A DNA stretch of 64,000 nucleotides from Bugula neritina (taxonomy: Eukaryota; Bryozoa; Gymnolaemata; Cheilostomatida; Bugulidae). How positions within the stretch are numbered: position 1 is the first letter of the stretch; every line of letters starts with the position of its first letter. The translations under genes were made by a program, and so were the position numbers. Location: contig CAXIUT010000230.1 of assembly GCA_964035545.1 (NCBI GenBank), positions 1,488,001 to 1,552,000 of the forward strand. Reading direction: 5' to 3'. The notes below the pieces were generated by a model, which searched no databases, was not told the DNA's origin, and worked only from the letters and a program-made list of their open reading frames with translations. Below are positions 29,345 to 44,872 of this stretch, piece after piece.

Positions 29345-31112
29345 ACTGGGAACATATTGAAATACACTGCGAAACATTAAAATATACTGCAACACACTGA
29401 AACATAGGGCAACATACCGAAGTATACTGCGACACGTTGAAAAATACTGCAACATACTGAAATACACTGGGACACACTGAAATACACTGCAACATACTGC
29501 AACATACTGAAATACACTGGAACTTACTGAAATATACTGCGACATATTGAAATATACAGTAACATACTGAAATATACTTCAACATACTGCAACATACTAA
29601 AATACACTGTAACATACTGCAATACATTGCAACACATTGAAATATACTGCAACATACTGAAACATACTGCAACGTACTGAAATACACTGTAACATATTGA
29701 ATTACACTGCGACACATTAAAATATACTGCAACACACTGAAACATACGGCAACCTACCGAATTATACTGCGACACGTTGAAAAATACTGCAACATACTGA
29801 AATATACTGCAAGTAGCGCAACATACTGAAGTACACTGTGACACACTGAAATACACTGCAACACACTGCAACATACTGCAACATACTGAAATACACTGTA
29901 ACATACTGAAATATACTTAAACATACTGCAACATACTAGAATACACTGTAACATACTGAAATTCATTGCAACACATTGAAATATACTGCAACATACCGAA
30001 ATGAATGGTAAACAAGTGAAATATACTGTGACATGATGAAACATACCGGAACATACTGCAACTTAATAAAATGTACTGTAATACACTGAAATATACTGCA
30101 AGATACTGAAATATACTGTGACATACTGAAACCCATGCAACATACTGAAATACGCTGCAACATACTGAAATATACTGCAAGATACTGCAACATACTGAAA
30201 TACACTATAACACACTGAAATACACTGCAACATACTTAAGTACACTGAAATACACTGTAACATATTGAAATACATCGCATAACATCGAAATATACTGCAA
30301 CATACAGAAGTATACTGTAATATACTGAAATGTTATGCAACGTACTGAAAAATAATGCAACGCATTGAATTACACTATAACATATTAAAATATACCGCAA
30401 CATACTGAAATGTAGTGTAATATACAGAAATGAACTGTAACATACTGAAATATACTGTAACACACTGAAACATACTCTAACATACCGAAATAGACTGTAA
30501 CATACTGAAATATACTGCAACATACTGAAATGTACTGCAACATACTGAAATATGCTGTAGCATATTGAAAGACACTACAACTCACTGAAGTATAGTGTAA
30601 TATACGGGAATATACTGCAACATGCCGAAATAAACTGCAACTTACTGAAATACACTGGAACATATTGATATGCACTGCAACACATTGAAATATACTGCAA
30701 CACACTGAAACATAAGGCAACATACTGAAATACACTGCGACACATTGAAACATACTGCAACATACTAAAATATACTGCAACATACTGCGACATCCTAAAA
30801 TACACTGTAACATACTGAAATACACTGCGACATCTTGAAAAATACTGCAACATACTTAAACATACGGCAACATACTGAAATACACTGCAACATACTGAAA
30901 AATACTGCAACATACTGAAATATACTGCAAGTGGTGCAACATACTGAAATACACTGTGAGACACTGAAATACACTGCAACATACTGCAACATACTGCAAC
31001 ATACTGAGATACACTGTAACATATTGAAATACACTGCAACATACTGCAACATACTGCAACATACTGAAATACACTGGAACTTACTGAAATATACTGCGAA
31101 ACTTTAAAATAT

Positions 31113-32810
31113 ACTGTAACATACTGAAATATACTTCAACATACTCCAACATACTAAAATACACTGTAACATACTGAAATACATTGCAACACATTGAAAT
31201 ATACTGCAACATACTGAAACATACTGCAACATACTGAAATATACTGCAACATACTGAATTACACTATAACATATTGAAATATATTGCAACATACTGAATC
31301 ACACTCTAACATACTGAAATAGGCTGTAGCATACTGAAATACACTGCCACACACTGAAGTATACTGTAATATACAGAAATGTACTGTAACATACTGAAAC
31401 ACACGCCTACATACTGAAATGTACTGCAACATACTGATATATACCGCAAGTAGTGCAACATACTGAAATACACTGTGACACACTGAAATACACTGCAACA
31501 CACTGCAACATACTGCAACATACTGAAATACACTGTAACATATTGAAATACACTGCAACATACTGCAACATACTGAACCAAACTGGAACATATTGGAATA
31601 CACTGCAACACATTGAAATATAGTGTAACACACTGAAACATACGGCAACATACTGAAACACACTGCAACCTACTGCAACATACTAAAATACACTGCAACA
31701 TACTGAAAACCACTATAACATATTGAAATATACTACAACATACTGAATTACTCTCTAACATACTGAAATATGCTGTAGCATACTGAAATACACTGCAACA
31801 CACTGAAGTATACTGCAATATACTGAAATGTACTGCAACATACTGAATTATACTGCAACATACTGAAATGTAATGCAACATACTGAATTATACTGCAACA
31901 TACTGCAACATACTGAAATACACAGTTACATATTAAAATACACTGCGAGACATTGAAATATACTGTAACATACTGAAATATACTTCAACATACTCCAACA
32001 TACTAAAGTACACTGTAACATACTGAAATACATTGCAACACATTGAAATATACTGCAACATACTGAAACATACTGCAACATACTGAAATATACTGCAACA
32101 TACTGAATTACACTATAACATATTGAAATATATTGCAACATACTGAATCACACTCTAACATACTGAAATAGGCTGTAGCATACTGAAATACACTGCCACA
32201 CACTGAAGTATACTGTAATATACAGAAATGTACTGTAACATACTGAAACACACGCCTACATACTGAAATGTACTGCAACATACTGATATATACCGCAAGT
32301 AGTGCAACATACTGAAATACACTGTGACACACTGAAATACACTGCAACACACTGCAACATACTGCAACATACTGAAATACACTGTAACATATTGAAATAC
32401 ACTGCAACATACTGCAACATACTGAACCACACTGGAACATATTGGAATACACTGCAACACATTGAAATATAGTGTAACACACTGAAACATACGGCAACAT
32501 ACTGAAACACACTGCAACCTACTGCAACATACTAAAATACACTGCAACATACTGAAAACCACTATAACATATTGAAATATACTACAACATACTGAATTAC
32601 TCTCTAACATACTGAAATATGCTGTAGCATACTGAAATACACTGCAACACACTGAAGTATACTGCAATATACTGAAATGTACTGCAACATACTGAATTAT
32701 ACTGCAACATACTGAAATGTAATGCAACATACTGAATTATACTGCAACATACTGCAACATACTGAAATACACAGTTACATATTAAAATACACTGCGAGAC
32801 ATTGAAATAT
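31113..32810 (+). repeat. 849-bp tandem duplication in B3
   Basis: Copies are 31113-31961 and 31962-32810. Both begin ACTGTAACAT followed by a run with ACTTCAACATACTCC. The joint lies in CATTGAAATATACTG, where the second copy continues ACTGTAACAT instead of ACTGCAACAT. The length is 850 minus the one-base break near 31450/32299. A few substitutions separate the copies, for example GAACCAAACTGG near 31575 against GAACCACACTGG near 32425. Confidence 0.9.
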
Positions 32811-33198
32811 ACTGCAACATACTGAAATATACTGCAAGATACTGCAATATACTGAATTAGACTGTGACATACTGAAATACACTGCACAATACTGCAAGAA
32901 ACTGCAACATACTGAAATACACTGTAACATACTGAAATACACTGCATCATACTGCAACATACTGACATACACTGGAACATATTGATATACACTGCAACAC
33001 ATTGAAATATACTGCAACACGCGGAACCATTCGGCAACATACCGAAATATACTGCGACACAGTGAAAAATACGGCAACATACTGAAATATACTGCAAATG
33101 ATGCACATACTGAAATACAATGTGACACACTGAAATACACTGCAACATACTGCAACATACTGTAACATACTGAAATACACTGTAACATACTGAAATAC

Positions 33199-33758
33199 AC
33201 TGCAACACCTTAAAAAATACTGCAACATACTTAAACATACGGCAACATACTGAAATATACTGCAACATACTGAAATACACTCTAACATATTGAAATATAC
33301 TGCAACATACTGAAATACACTATAACATATTGAAATATGCTGTAGCATACTGAAATACACTGCCACACACTGAAGTATACTGTAATATACAGAAATGTAC
33401 TGTAACATACTGAAACATACTAAAATATACTGCAACATACTGCAACATCCTAAAATACACTGTAACATACTGAAGTACACTGCAACACCTTAAAAAATAC
33501 TGCAACATACTTAAACATACGGCAACATACTGAAATATACTGCAACATACTGAAATACACTCTAACATATTGAAATATACTGCAACATACTGAAATACAC
33601 TATAACATATTGAAATATGCTGTAGCGTACTGAAATACACTGCCACACACTGAAGTATACTGTAATATACAGAAATGTACTGTAACATACTGAAACATAG
33701 GGCAACATACTGAAATGTACTGCAACATGCTGAAATATACTGTAACATATTGAAATAC
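33199..33758 (+). repeat. 280-bp tandem duplication in B3
   Basis: Copies are 33199-33478 and 33479-33758, both starting ACTGCAACACCTTAAAAAAT. Over the shared part I see essentially one difference (TGTAGCATAC against TGTAGCGTAC near 33626). A 60-bp tail of the first copy (33419-33478) has sequence otherwise seen near 4135-4205 and 17101-17170, so the joint is not simple. The length is exactly 28 decamers. Confidence 0.85.
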
Positions 33759-34756
33759 ACTGCATCATACTGCAACATACTGACATACACTGGAACATAT
33801 TGAAATACACTGCATCATACTGCAGCATACTGACGTACACTGAAACATATTGATATACACTGCAACACATTGAAATATACTGCAACACACGGAACCATTC
33901 GGCAACATACCGAAATATACTGCGACACAGTGAAAAATACGGCAACATACTGAAATATACTGCAAATGATGCACATACTGAAATACAATGTGACACACTG
34001 AAATACACTGCAGCATACTGCAACATACTGCAACATACTGAAATACACTGTAACATAATGAAATACACTGCATAATACTGCAACATACTGAAATACACTG
34101 GAACATATTGATATACACTGCAACACATTGAAATATTCTGTAACATAATGAAACATACCGGAACATACTGCAACGTAATAAAATATAGTGTAACACACTG
34201 AAATACACTGCAACATAATGCAACATAGTGTACCATACTGAAATACACTGTAACATATCGAATTACACTGCAACATACTGCAACATAGTGAAATATACTG
34301 CAACAAACTGCAACATACTGAAATACGCTGCAACATACTGAATTACACCCTAACATACTGAAATATGCTGTAGCATACTGAAATACACTGCAACACACTG
34401 AAGTATACTGTAATACACTGAAATGTAATGCAACATACTGAATTATATTGCAACATAGTGCAACATAGTGAAATACACCACAACATACTGCAACATACTG
34501 AAATACACTGGAACATATTGAAATACACTGCGACACTCTGAAATATACTGCAACACACTGAAACATACGGCAACATACCGAAATAAACTGCGACACGTTG
34601 AAAATTACTGCAACATACTGAAATATACTGCAAATGATGCACATACTGAAATACAATGTGACACACTGAAATACCCTGCAACATACTGCAACATACTGCA
34701 ACATACAGAAATACACTGTAACATATTGAAATACACTGCATAATACTGCAACATAC

Positions 34757-37700
34757 TGAAATACACTGGAACATATTGATATACACTGCAACACATTGAA
34801 ATATTCTGTAACATAATGAAACATACCGGAACATACTGCAACGTAATAAAATATAGTGTGACACACTGAAATATACGGCAACATACCGAAATATACTGCG
34901 ACACGTTGAAAAATACTGCAACATACTGAAATATACTGCAAGTGGTGCAACATACTGAAATACACTGTGACACAGTAAAATACACTGCAACATAATGCAA
35001 CATACTGTACCATACTGAAATACACTGTAACATATCGAATTACACTGCAACATACTGCAACATAGTGAAATATACTGCAACAAACTGCAACATACTGAAA
35101 TACACTGCAACATACTGAAATACATTGCAACACATTAAAATATACTGCAAAATACTGAAACATACTGCAACATGCTGAAATATACTGCAACGTACTGAAA
35201 TACACTATAACATATTGAAATATACTGCAACATACTGAATTACACTCTAACAAACTGAAATATGCTGTAGCATACTGAATTACACTGCAACACAGTGGAG
35301 TATACTGTAATACACTGAAATGTACTGCAACATACTGAACTATACTGCAACATACTGCAACATACTGGAACACACTGTAAAATAATGAAATATGCTGTAG
35401 GACGCTGAAATACACTGCAACATCCTGAAGTATACTGTAATATACTGAAATGTTGTGCAACGTACTGAAAAATAATGCAACGCGTTGAATTACACTATAA
35501 CATATTAAAATATACCGCAACATACTGAAATGTTCTGTAATATACAGAAATGAACTGTAACATACTGAAATATACTGTAACACACTGAAACATACTCTAA
35601 CATACCGAAATAGACTGTAACATACTGAAATATACTGCAACATACTGAAATGTACTGCAACATACTGAAATATGCTGTAGCATATTGAAAGACACTACAA
35701 CTCACTGAAGTATAGTGTAATATACGGGAATGTACTGCAACATGCCGAAATAAACTGCAACTTACTGAAATACACTGGAACATATTGATATGCACTGCAA
35801 CACATTGAAATATACTGCAACACACTGAAACATAAGGCAACATAGTGAAATATACTGCGGCACATTGGAATATACTGCAACATACTAAAATATACTGAAA
35901 CAAACTGCAACATCCTAAAATACACTGTAACATACTGAAACATACTGCAACATACTGACATATACTGCAACACACTGAAGTATACTGTAATACACTGAAA
36001 TATAATGCAACATACTGAATTATACTGCAACATAATGCAACATACTGAAATACACCACAACATACTGCAACTTACTAAAATACACTGTGATACACTGAAA
36101 TACACTGCAACATGCTGAAATAAACTGAGACACATTAAAATATACTGCAACACACTGAAATATACTGCAACATACTGCAACATACTAAAATACACTGCAA
36201 CATACTGCAACATACTGAAATACACTGGGAACATATTGAAATACACTGCGAAACATTAAAATATACTGCAACACACTGAAACATAGGGCAACATACCGAA
36301 GTATACTGCGACACGTTGAAAAATACTGCAACATACTGAAATACACTGGGACACACTGAAATACACTGCAACATACTGCAACATACTGAAATACACTGGA
36401 ACTTACTGAAATATACTGCGACATATTGAAATATACAGTAACATACTGAAATATACTTCAACATACTGCAACATACTAAAATACACTGTAACATACTGCA
36501 ATACATTGCAACACATTGAAATATACTGCAACATACTGAAACATACTGCAACGTACTGAAATACACTGTAACATATTGAATTACACTGCGACACATTAAA
36601 ATATACTGCAACACACTGAAATACACTGGAACATATTGATATACACTGCAACACATTGAAATATTCTGTAACATAATGAAACATACCGGAACATACTGCA
36701 ACGTAATAAAATATAGTGTGACACACTGAAATATACGGCAACATACCGAAATATACTGCGACACGTTGAAAAATACTGCAACATACTGAAATATACTGCA
36801 AGTGGTGCAACATACTGAAATACACTGTGACACAGTAAAATACACTGCAACATAATGCAACATACTGTACCATACTGAAATACACTGTAACATATCGAAT
36901 TACACTGCAACATACTGCAACATAGTAAAATATACTGCAACAAACTGCAACATACTGAAATACACTGCAACATACTGAAATACATTGCAACACATTAAAA
37001 TATACTGCAAAATACTGAAACATACTGCAACATGCTGAAATATACTGCAACATACTGAAATACACTATAACATATTGAAATATACTGCAACATACTGAAT
37101 TACACTCTAACAAACTGAAATATGCTGTAGCATACTGAATTACACTGCAACACAGTGGAGTATACTGTAATACACTGAAATGTACTGCAACATACTGAAC
37201 TATACTGCAACATACTGAAACATACTGGAACACACTGTAAAATAATGAAATATGCTGTAGGACGCTGAAATACACTGCAACATCCTGAAGTATACTGTAA
37301 TATACTGAAATGTTGTTCAACATACTGAAAAATAATGCAACGCGTTGAATTACACTATAACATATTAAAATATACCGCAACATACTGAAATGTTCTGTAA
37401 TATACAGAAATGAACTGTAACATACTGAAATATACTGTAACACACTGAAACATACTCTAACATACCGAAATAGACTGTAACATACTGAAATATACTGCAA
37501 CATACTGAAATGTACTGCAACATACTGAAATATGCTGTAGCATATTGAAAGACACTACAACTCACTGAAGTATAGTGTAATATACGGGAATGTACTGCAA
37601 CATGCCGAAATAAACTGCAACTTACTGAAATACACTGGAACATATTGATATGCACTGCAACACATTGAAATATACTGCAACACACTGAAACATAAGGCAA

Positions 37701-38476
37701 CATAGTGAAATATACTGCGACACATTGGAATATACTGCAACATACTAAAATATACTGCAACAAACTGCAACATCCTAAAATACACTGTAACATACTGAAA
37801 CATACTGCAACATACTGACATATACTGCAACACACTGAAGTATACTGTAATACACTGAAATATAATGCAACATACTGAATTATACTGCAACATAATGCAA
37901 CATACTGAAATACACCACAACATACTGCAACTTACTAAAATACACTGTGATACACTGAAATACACTGCAACATGCTGAAATAAACTGAGACACATTAAAA
38001 TATACTGCAACACACTGAAATATACTGCAACATACTGCAACATACTAAAATACACTGCAACATACTGCAACATACTGAAATACACTGGGAACATATTGAA
38101 ATACACTGCGAAACATTAAAATATACTGCAACACACTGAAACATAGGGCAACATACCGAAGTATACTGCGACACGTTGAAAAATACTGCAACATACTGAA
38201 ATACACTGGGACACACTGAAATACACTGCAACATACTGCAACATACTGAAATACACTGGAACTTACTGAAATATACTGCGACATATTGAAATATACAGTA
38301 ACATACTGAAATATACTTCAACATACTGCAACATACTAAAATACACTGTAACATACTGCAATACATTGCAACACATTGAAATATACTGCAACATACTGAA
38401 ACATACTGCAACGTACTGAAATACACTGTAACATATTGAATTACACTGCGACACATTAAAATATACTGCAACACAC
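34757..38476 (+). repeat. 1,860-bp tandem duplication creating short unit B4
   Basis: Sequence 36617-38476 repeats 34757-36616 at offset 1,860 (186 decamers, no net register shift). Reading both copies against each other I count about seven substitutions and no indel. The joint near 36610 fuses the start region of a B unit with the tail region of the previous one, so marker-to-marker unit B4 (36224-38083) is only 1,860 bp. It is probably the most recent event in the window besides A1/A2. Confidence 0.92.
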
Positions 38477-41400
38477 TGAAACATACGGCAACCTACCGAA
38501 TTATACTGCGACACGTTGAAAAATACTGCAACATACTGAAATATACTGCAAGTAGCGCAACATACTGAAGTACACTGTGACACACTGAAATACACTGCAA
38601 CACACTGCAACATACTGCAACATACTAGAATACACTGTAACATACTGAAATTCATTGCAACACATTGAAATATACTGCAACATACCGAAATGAATGGTAA
38701 ACAAGTGAAATATACTGTGACATGATGAAACATACCGGAACATACTGCAACTTAATAAAATGTACTGTAATACACTGAAATATACTGCAAGATACTGAAA
38801 TATACTGTGACATACTGAAACCCATGCAACATACTGAAATACGCTGCAACATACTGAAATATACTGCAAGATACTGCAACATACTGAAATACACTATAAC
38901 ACACTGAAATACACTGCAACATACTTAAGTACACTGAAATACACTGTAACATATTGAAATACATCGCATAACATCGAAATATACTGCAACATACAGAAGT
39001 ATACTGTAATATACTGAAATGTTATGCAACGTACTGAAAAATAATGCAACGCATTGAATTACACTATAACATATTAAAATATACCGCAACATACTGAAAT
39101 GTAGTGTAATATACAGAAATGAACTGTAACATACTGAAATATACTGTAACACACTGAAACATACTCTAACATACCGAAATAGACTGTAACATACTGAAAT
39201 ATACTGCAACATACTGAAATGTACTGCAACATACTGAAATATGCTGTAGCATATTGAAAGACACTACAACTCACTGAAGTATAGTGTAATATACGGGAAT
39301 ATACTGCAACATGCCGAAATAAACTGCAACTTACTGAAATACACTGGAACATATTGATATGCACTGCAACACATTGAAATATACTGCAACACACTGAAAC
39401 ATAAGGCAACATACTGAATTACACTGCGACACATTGAAACATACTGCAACATACTAAAATATACTGCAACATACTGCGACATCCTAAAATACACTGTAAC
39501 ATACTGAAATACACTGCGACATCTTGAAAAATACTGCAACATACTTAAACATACGGCAACATACTGAAATACACTGCAACATACTGAAAAATACTGCAAC
39601 ATACTGAAATATACTGCAAGTGGTGCAACATACTGAAATACACTGTGAGACACTGAAATACACTGCAACATACTGCAACATACTGCAACATACTGAGATA
39701 CACTGTAACATATTGAAACACACTGCAACATACTGCAACATACTGCAACATACTGAAATACACTGGAACTTACTGAAATATACTGCGACACTTTAAAATA
39801 TACTGTAACATACTGAAATATACTTCAACATACTCCAACATACTAAAATACACTGTAACAAACTGAAATACATTGCAACACATTGAAATATACTGCAACA
39901 TACTGAAACATACTGCAACATACTGAAATATACTGCAACATACTGAATTACACTATAACATATTGAAATAAATTGCAACATACTGAATCACACTCTAACA
40001 TACTGAAATAGGCTGTAGCATACTGAAATACACTGCCACACACTGAAGTATACTGTAATATACAGAAAAGTACTGTAACATACTAAAACACACGCCTACA
40101 TACTGAAATGTACTGCAACATACTGATATATACCGCAAGTAGTGCAACATACTGAAATACACTGTGACACACTGAAATACACTGCAACACACTGCAACAT
40201 ACTGCAACATACTGAAATACACTGTAACATATTGAAATACACTGCAACATACTGCAACATACTGAACCACACTGGAACATATTGGAATACACTGCAACAC
40301 ATTGAAATATAGTGTAACACACTGAAACATACGGCAACATACTGAAACACACTGCAACCTACTGCAACATACTAAAATACACTGCAACATACTGAAAACC
40401 ACTATAACATATTGAAATATACTACAACATACTGAATTACTCTCTAACATACTGAAATATGCTGTAGCATACTGAAATACACTGCAACACACTGAAGTAT
40501 ACTGCAATATACTGAAATGTACTGCAACATACTGAATTATACTGCAACATACTGAAATGTAATGCAACATACTGAATTATACTGCAACATACTGTAACAT
40601 ACTGAAATACACTGCATCATACTGCAACATACTGACATACACTGGAACATATTGATATACACTGCAACACATTGAAATATACTGCAACACGCGGAACCAT
40701 TCGGCAACATACCGAAATATACTGCGACACAGTGAAAAATACGGCAACATACTGAAATATACTGCAAATGATGCACATACTGAAATACAATGTGACACAC
40801 TGAAATACACTGCAACATACTGCAACATACTGTAACATACTGAAATACACTGTAACATACTGAAATACACTGCAACACCTTAAAAAATACTGCAACATAC
40901 TTAAACATACGGCAACATACTGAAATATACTGCAACATACTGAAATACACTCTAACATATTGAAATATACTGCAACATACTGAAATACACTATAACATAT
41001 TGAAATATGCTGTAGCATACTGAAATACACTGCCACACACTGAAGTATACTGTAATATACAGAAATGTACTGTAACATACTGAAACATAGGGCAATATAC
41101 TGAAATGTACTGCAACATGCTGAAACATACTGTAACATATTGAAATACACTGCATCATACTGCAACATACTGACATACACTGGAACATGTTGAAATACAC
41201 TGCATCGTACTGCAGCATACTGACGTACACTGAAACATATTGATATACACTGCAACACATTGAAATATACTGCAACACACGGAACCATTCGGCAACATAC
41301 CGAAATATACTGCGACACAGTGAAAAATACGGCAACATACTGAAATATACTGCAAATGATGCACATACTGAAACACAATGTGACACACTGAAATACACTG

Positions 41401-43733
41401 CAACATACTGCAACATACTGCAACATACTGAAATACACTGTAACATATTGGAATACACTGCATAATACTGCAACATACTGAAATACACTGGAACATATTG
41501 ATATACACTGCAACACATTGAAATATTCTGTAACATAATGAAACATACCGGAACATACTGCAACGTAATAAAATATAGTGTAACACACTGAAATACACTG
41601 CAACATAATGCAACATAGTGTACCATACTGAAATACACTGTAACATATCGAATTACACTGCAACATACTGCAACATAGTGAAATATACTGCAACAAACTG
41701 CAACATACTGAAATACGCTGCAACATACTGAAACACATTGCAACACATTAAAATATACTGCAAAATACTGAAACATACTGCAACATACTGAAAGGTACTG
41801 CAACATACTGAAATACACTATAACATATTGAAATATACTACAACATACTGAATTACACCCTAACATACTGAAATATGCTGTAGCATACTGAAATACACTG
41901 CAATACACTGAAGTATACTGTAATACACTGAAATGTAATGCAACATACTGAATTATACTGCAACATAGTGCAACATACTGAAATACACCACAACATACTG
42001 CAACATACTGAAATACACTGGAACATATTGAAATACACTGCGACACTCTGAAATATACTGCAACACACTGAAACATACGGCAACATACCGAAATAAACTG
42101 CGACACGTTGAAAATTACTGCAACATACTGAAATACACTGCAAATGATGCACATACTGAAATACAATGTGACACACTGAAATACCCTGCAACATACTGCA
42201 ACATACTGCAACATACAGAAATACACTGTAACATATTGAAATACACTGCATAATACTGCAACATACTGAAATACACTGGAACATATTGATATACACTGCA
42301 ACACATTGAAATATTCTGTAACATAATGAAACATACCGGAACATACTGCAACGTAATAAAATATAGTGTGACACACTGAAATATACGGCAACATACCGAA
42401 ATATACTGCGACACGTTGAAAAATACTGCAACATACTGAAATATACTGCAAGTGGTGCAACATACTGAAATACACTGTGACACAGTAAAATACACTGCAA
42501 CATAATGCAACATACTGTACCATACTGAAATACACTGTAACATATCGAATTACACTGCAACATACTGCAACATAGTGAAATATACTGCAACAAACTGCAA
42601 CATACTGAAATACACTGCAACATACTGAAATACATTGCAACACATTAAAATATACTGCAAAATACTGAAACATACTGCAACATGCTGAAATATACTGCAA
42701 CATACTGAAATACACTATAACATATTGAAATATACTGCAACATACTGAATTACACTCTAACAAACTGAAATATGCTGTAGCATACTGAATTACACTGCAA
42801 CACAGTGGAGTATACTGTAATACACTGAAATGTACTGCAACATACTGAACTATACTGCAACATACTGAAACATACTGGAACACACTGTAAAATAATGAAA
42901 TATGCTGTAGGACGCTGAAATACACTGCAACATCCTGAAGTATACTGTAATATACTGAAATGTTGTGCAACGTACTGAAAAATAATGCAACGCGTTGAAT
43001 TACACTATAACATATTACAATATACCGCAACATACTGAAATGTTCTGTAATATACAGAAATGAACTGTAACATACTGAAATATACTGTAACACACTGAAA
43101 CATACTCTAACATACCGAAATAGACTGTAACATACTGAAATATACTGCAACATACTTAAATGTACTGCAACATACTGAAATATGCTGTAGCATATTGAAA
43201 GACACTACAACTCACTGAAGTATAGTGTAATATACGGGAATGTACTGCAACATGCCGAAATAAACTGCAACTTACTGAAATACACTGGAACATATTGATA
43301 TGCACTGCAACACATTGAAATATACTGCAACACACTGAAACATAAGGCAACATAGTGAAATATACTGCGACACATTGGAATATACTGCAACATACTAAAA
43401 TATACTGCAACATACTGCAACATCCTAAAATACACTGTAACATACTGAAACATACTGCAACATACTGACATATACTGCAACACACTGAAGTATACTGTAA
43501 TACACTGAAATATAATGCAACATACTGAATTATACTGCAACATAATGCAACATACTGAAATACACCACAACATACTGCAACATACTAAAATACACTGTGA
43601 TACACTGAAATACACTGCAATATGCTGAAATAAACTGAGACACATTAAAATATACTGCAACACACTGAAATATACTGCAACATACTGCAACATACTAAAA
43701 TACACTGCAACATACTGCAACATACTGAAATAC
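38084..43733 (+). repeat. HOR unit B5, 5,650 bp
   Basis: Relative to B2 it gains the 968-bp segment and loses 50 bp near 38625 (five decamers before ACTAGAATAC) and 170 bp at about 40591 (B3 32751-32920 missing): 4902 + 968 - 50 - 170 = 5650. Register breaks total -10, in agreement. It carries B1-B3-type diagnostic bases (AAGTAGCGC, CCCATG, GCAACGCATTG). Confidence 0.87.
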
Positions 43734-44872
43734 ACTGGGAACATATTGAAATACACTGCGAAACATTAAAATATGCTGCAACACACTGAAACATAGGGCA
43801 ACATACCGAAGTATACTGCGACACGTTGAAAAATACTGCAACATACTGAAATACACTGGGACACACTGAAATACACTGCAACATACTGCAACATACTGAA
43901 ATACACTGGAACTTACTGAAATATACTGCGACATATTGAAATATACAGTAACATACTGAAATATACTTCAACATACTGCAACATACTAAAATACACTGTA
44001 ACATACTGAAATACATTGCAACACATTGAAATATACTGCAACATACTGAAACATACTGCAACGTACTGAAATACACTGTAACATATTGAAATACACTGCG
44101 ACACATTAAAATATACTGCAACACATTGAAACATACGGCAACCTACCGAATTATACTGCGACACGTTGAAAAATACTGCAACATACTGAAATATACTGCA
44201 AGTAGTGCAACATACTGAAGTACACTGTGACACACTGAAATACACTGCAACACACTGCAACATACTGCAACATACTGAAATACACTGTAACATACTGAAA
44301 TATACTTCAACATACTGCAACATACTAGAATACACTGTAACATACTGAAATTCATTGCAACACATTGAAATATACTGCAACATACCGAAATGAATGGTAA
44401 ACAAGTGAAATATACTGTGACATGATGAAACATACCGGAACATACTGCAACTTAATAAAATGTACTGTAATACACTGAAATATACTGCAAGATACTGAAA
44501 TATACTGTGACATACTGAAACCCGTGCAACATACTGAAATACGCTGCAACATACTGAAATATACTGCAAGATACTGCAACATACTGAAATACACTATAAC
44601 ACACTGAAATACACTGCAACATACTTAAGTACACTGAAATACACTGTAACATATTGAAATACATCGCAGAACATCGAAATATACTGCAACATACAGAAGT
44701 ATACTGTAATATACTGAAATGTTTTGCAACGTACTGAAAAATAATGCAACGCGTTGAATTACACTATAACATATTAAAATATACCGCAACATACTGAAAT
44801 GTAGTGTAATATACAGAAATGAACTGTAACATACTGAAATATACTGTAACACACTGAAACATACTCTAACAT

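Larger units (their letters stand above)
29345..36223 (+). repeat. HOR unit B3, 6,879 bp
   Basis: It is collinear with B2 outside four events: the 968-bp segment is present, an 849-bp tandem duplication (31113-32810), a 280-bp tandem duplication (33199-33758), and a 120-bp deletion at about 34337 (B2 27338-27457 missing). The sum 4902 + 968 + 849 + 280 - 120 equals 6879 exactly. Net register shift is -11. Confidence 0.88.
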
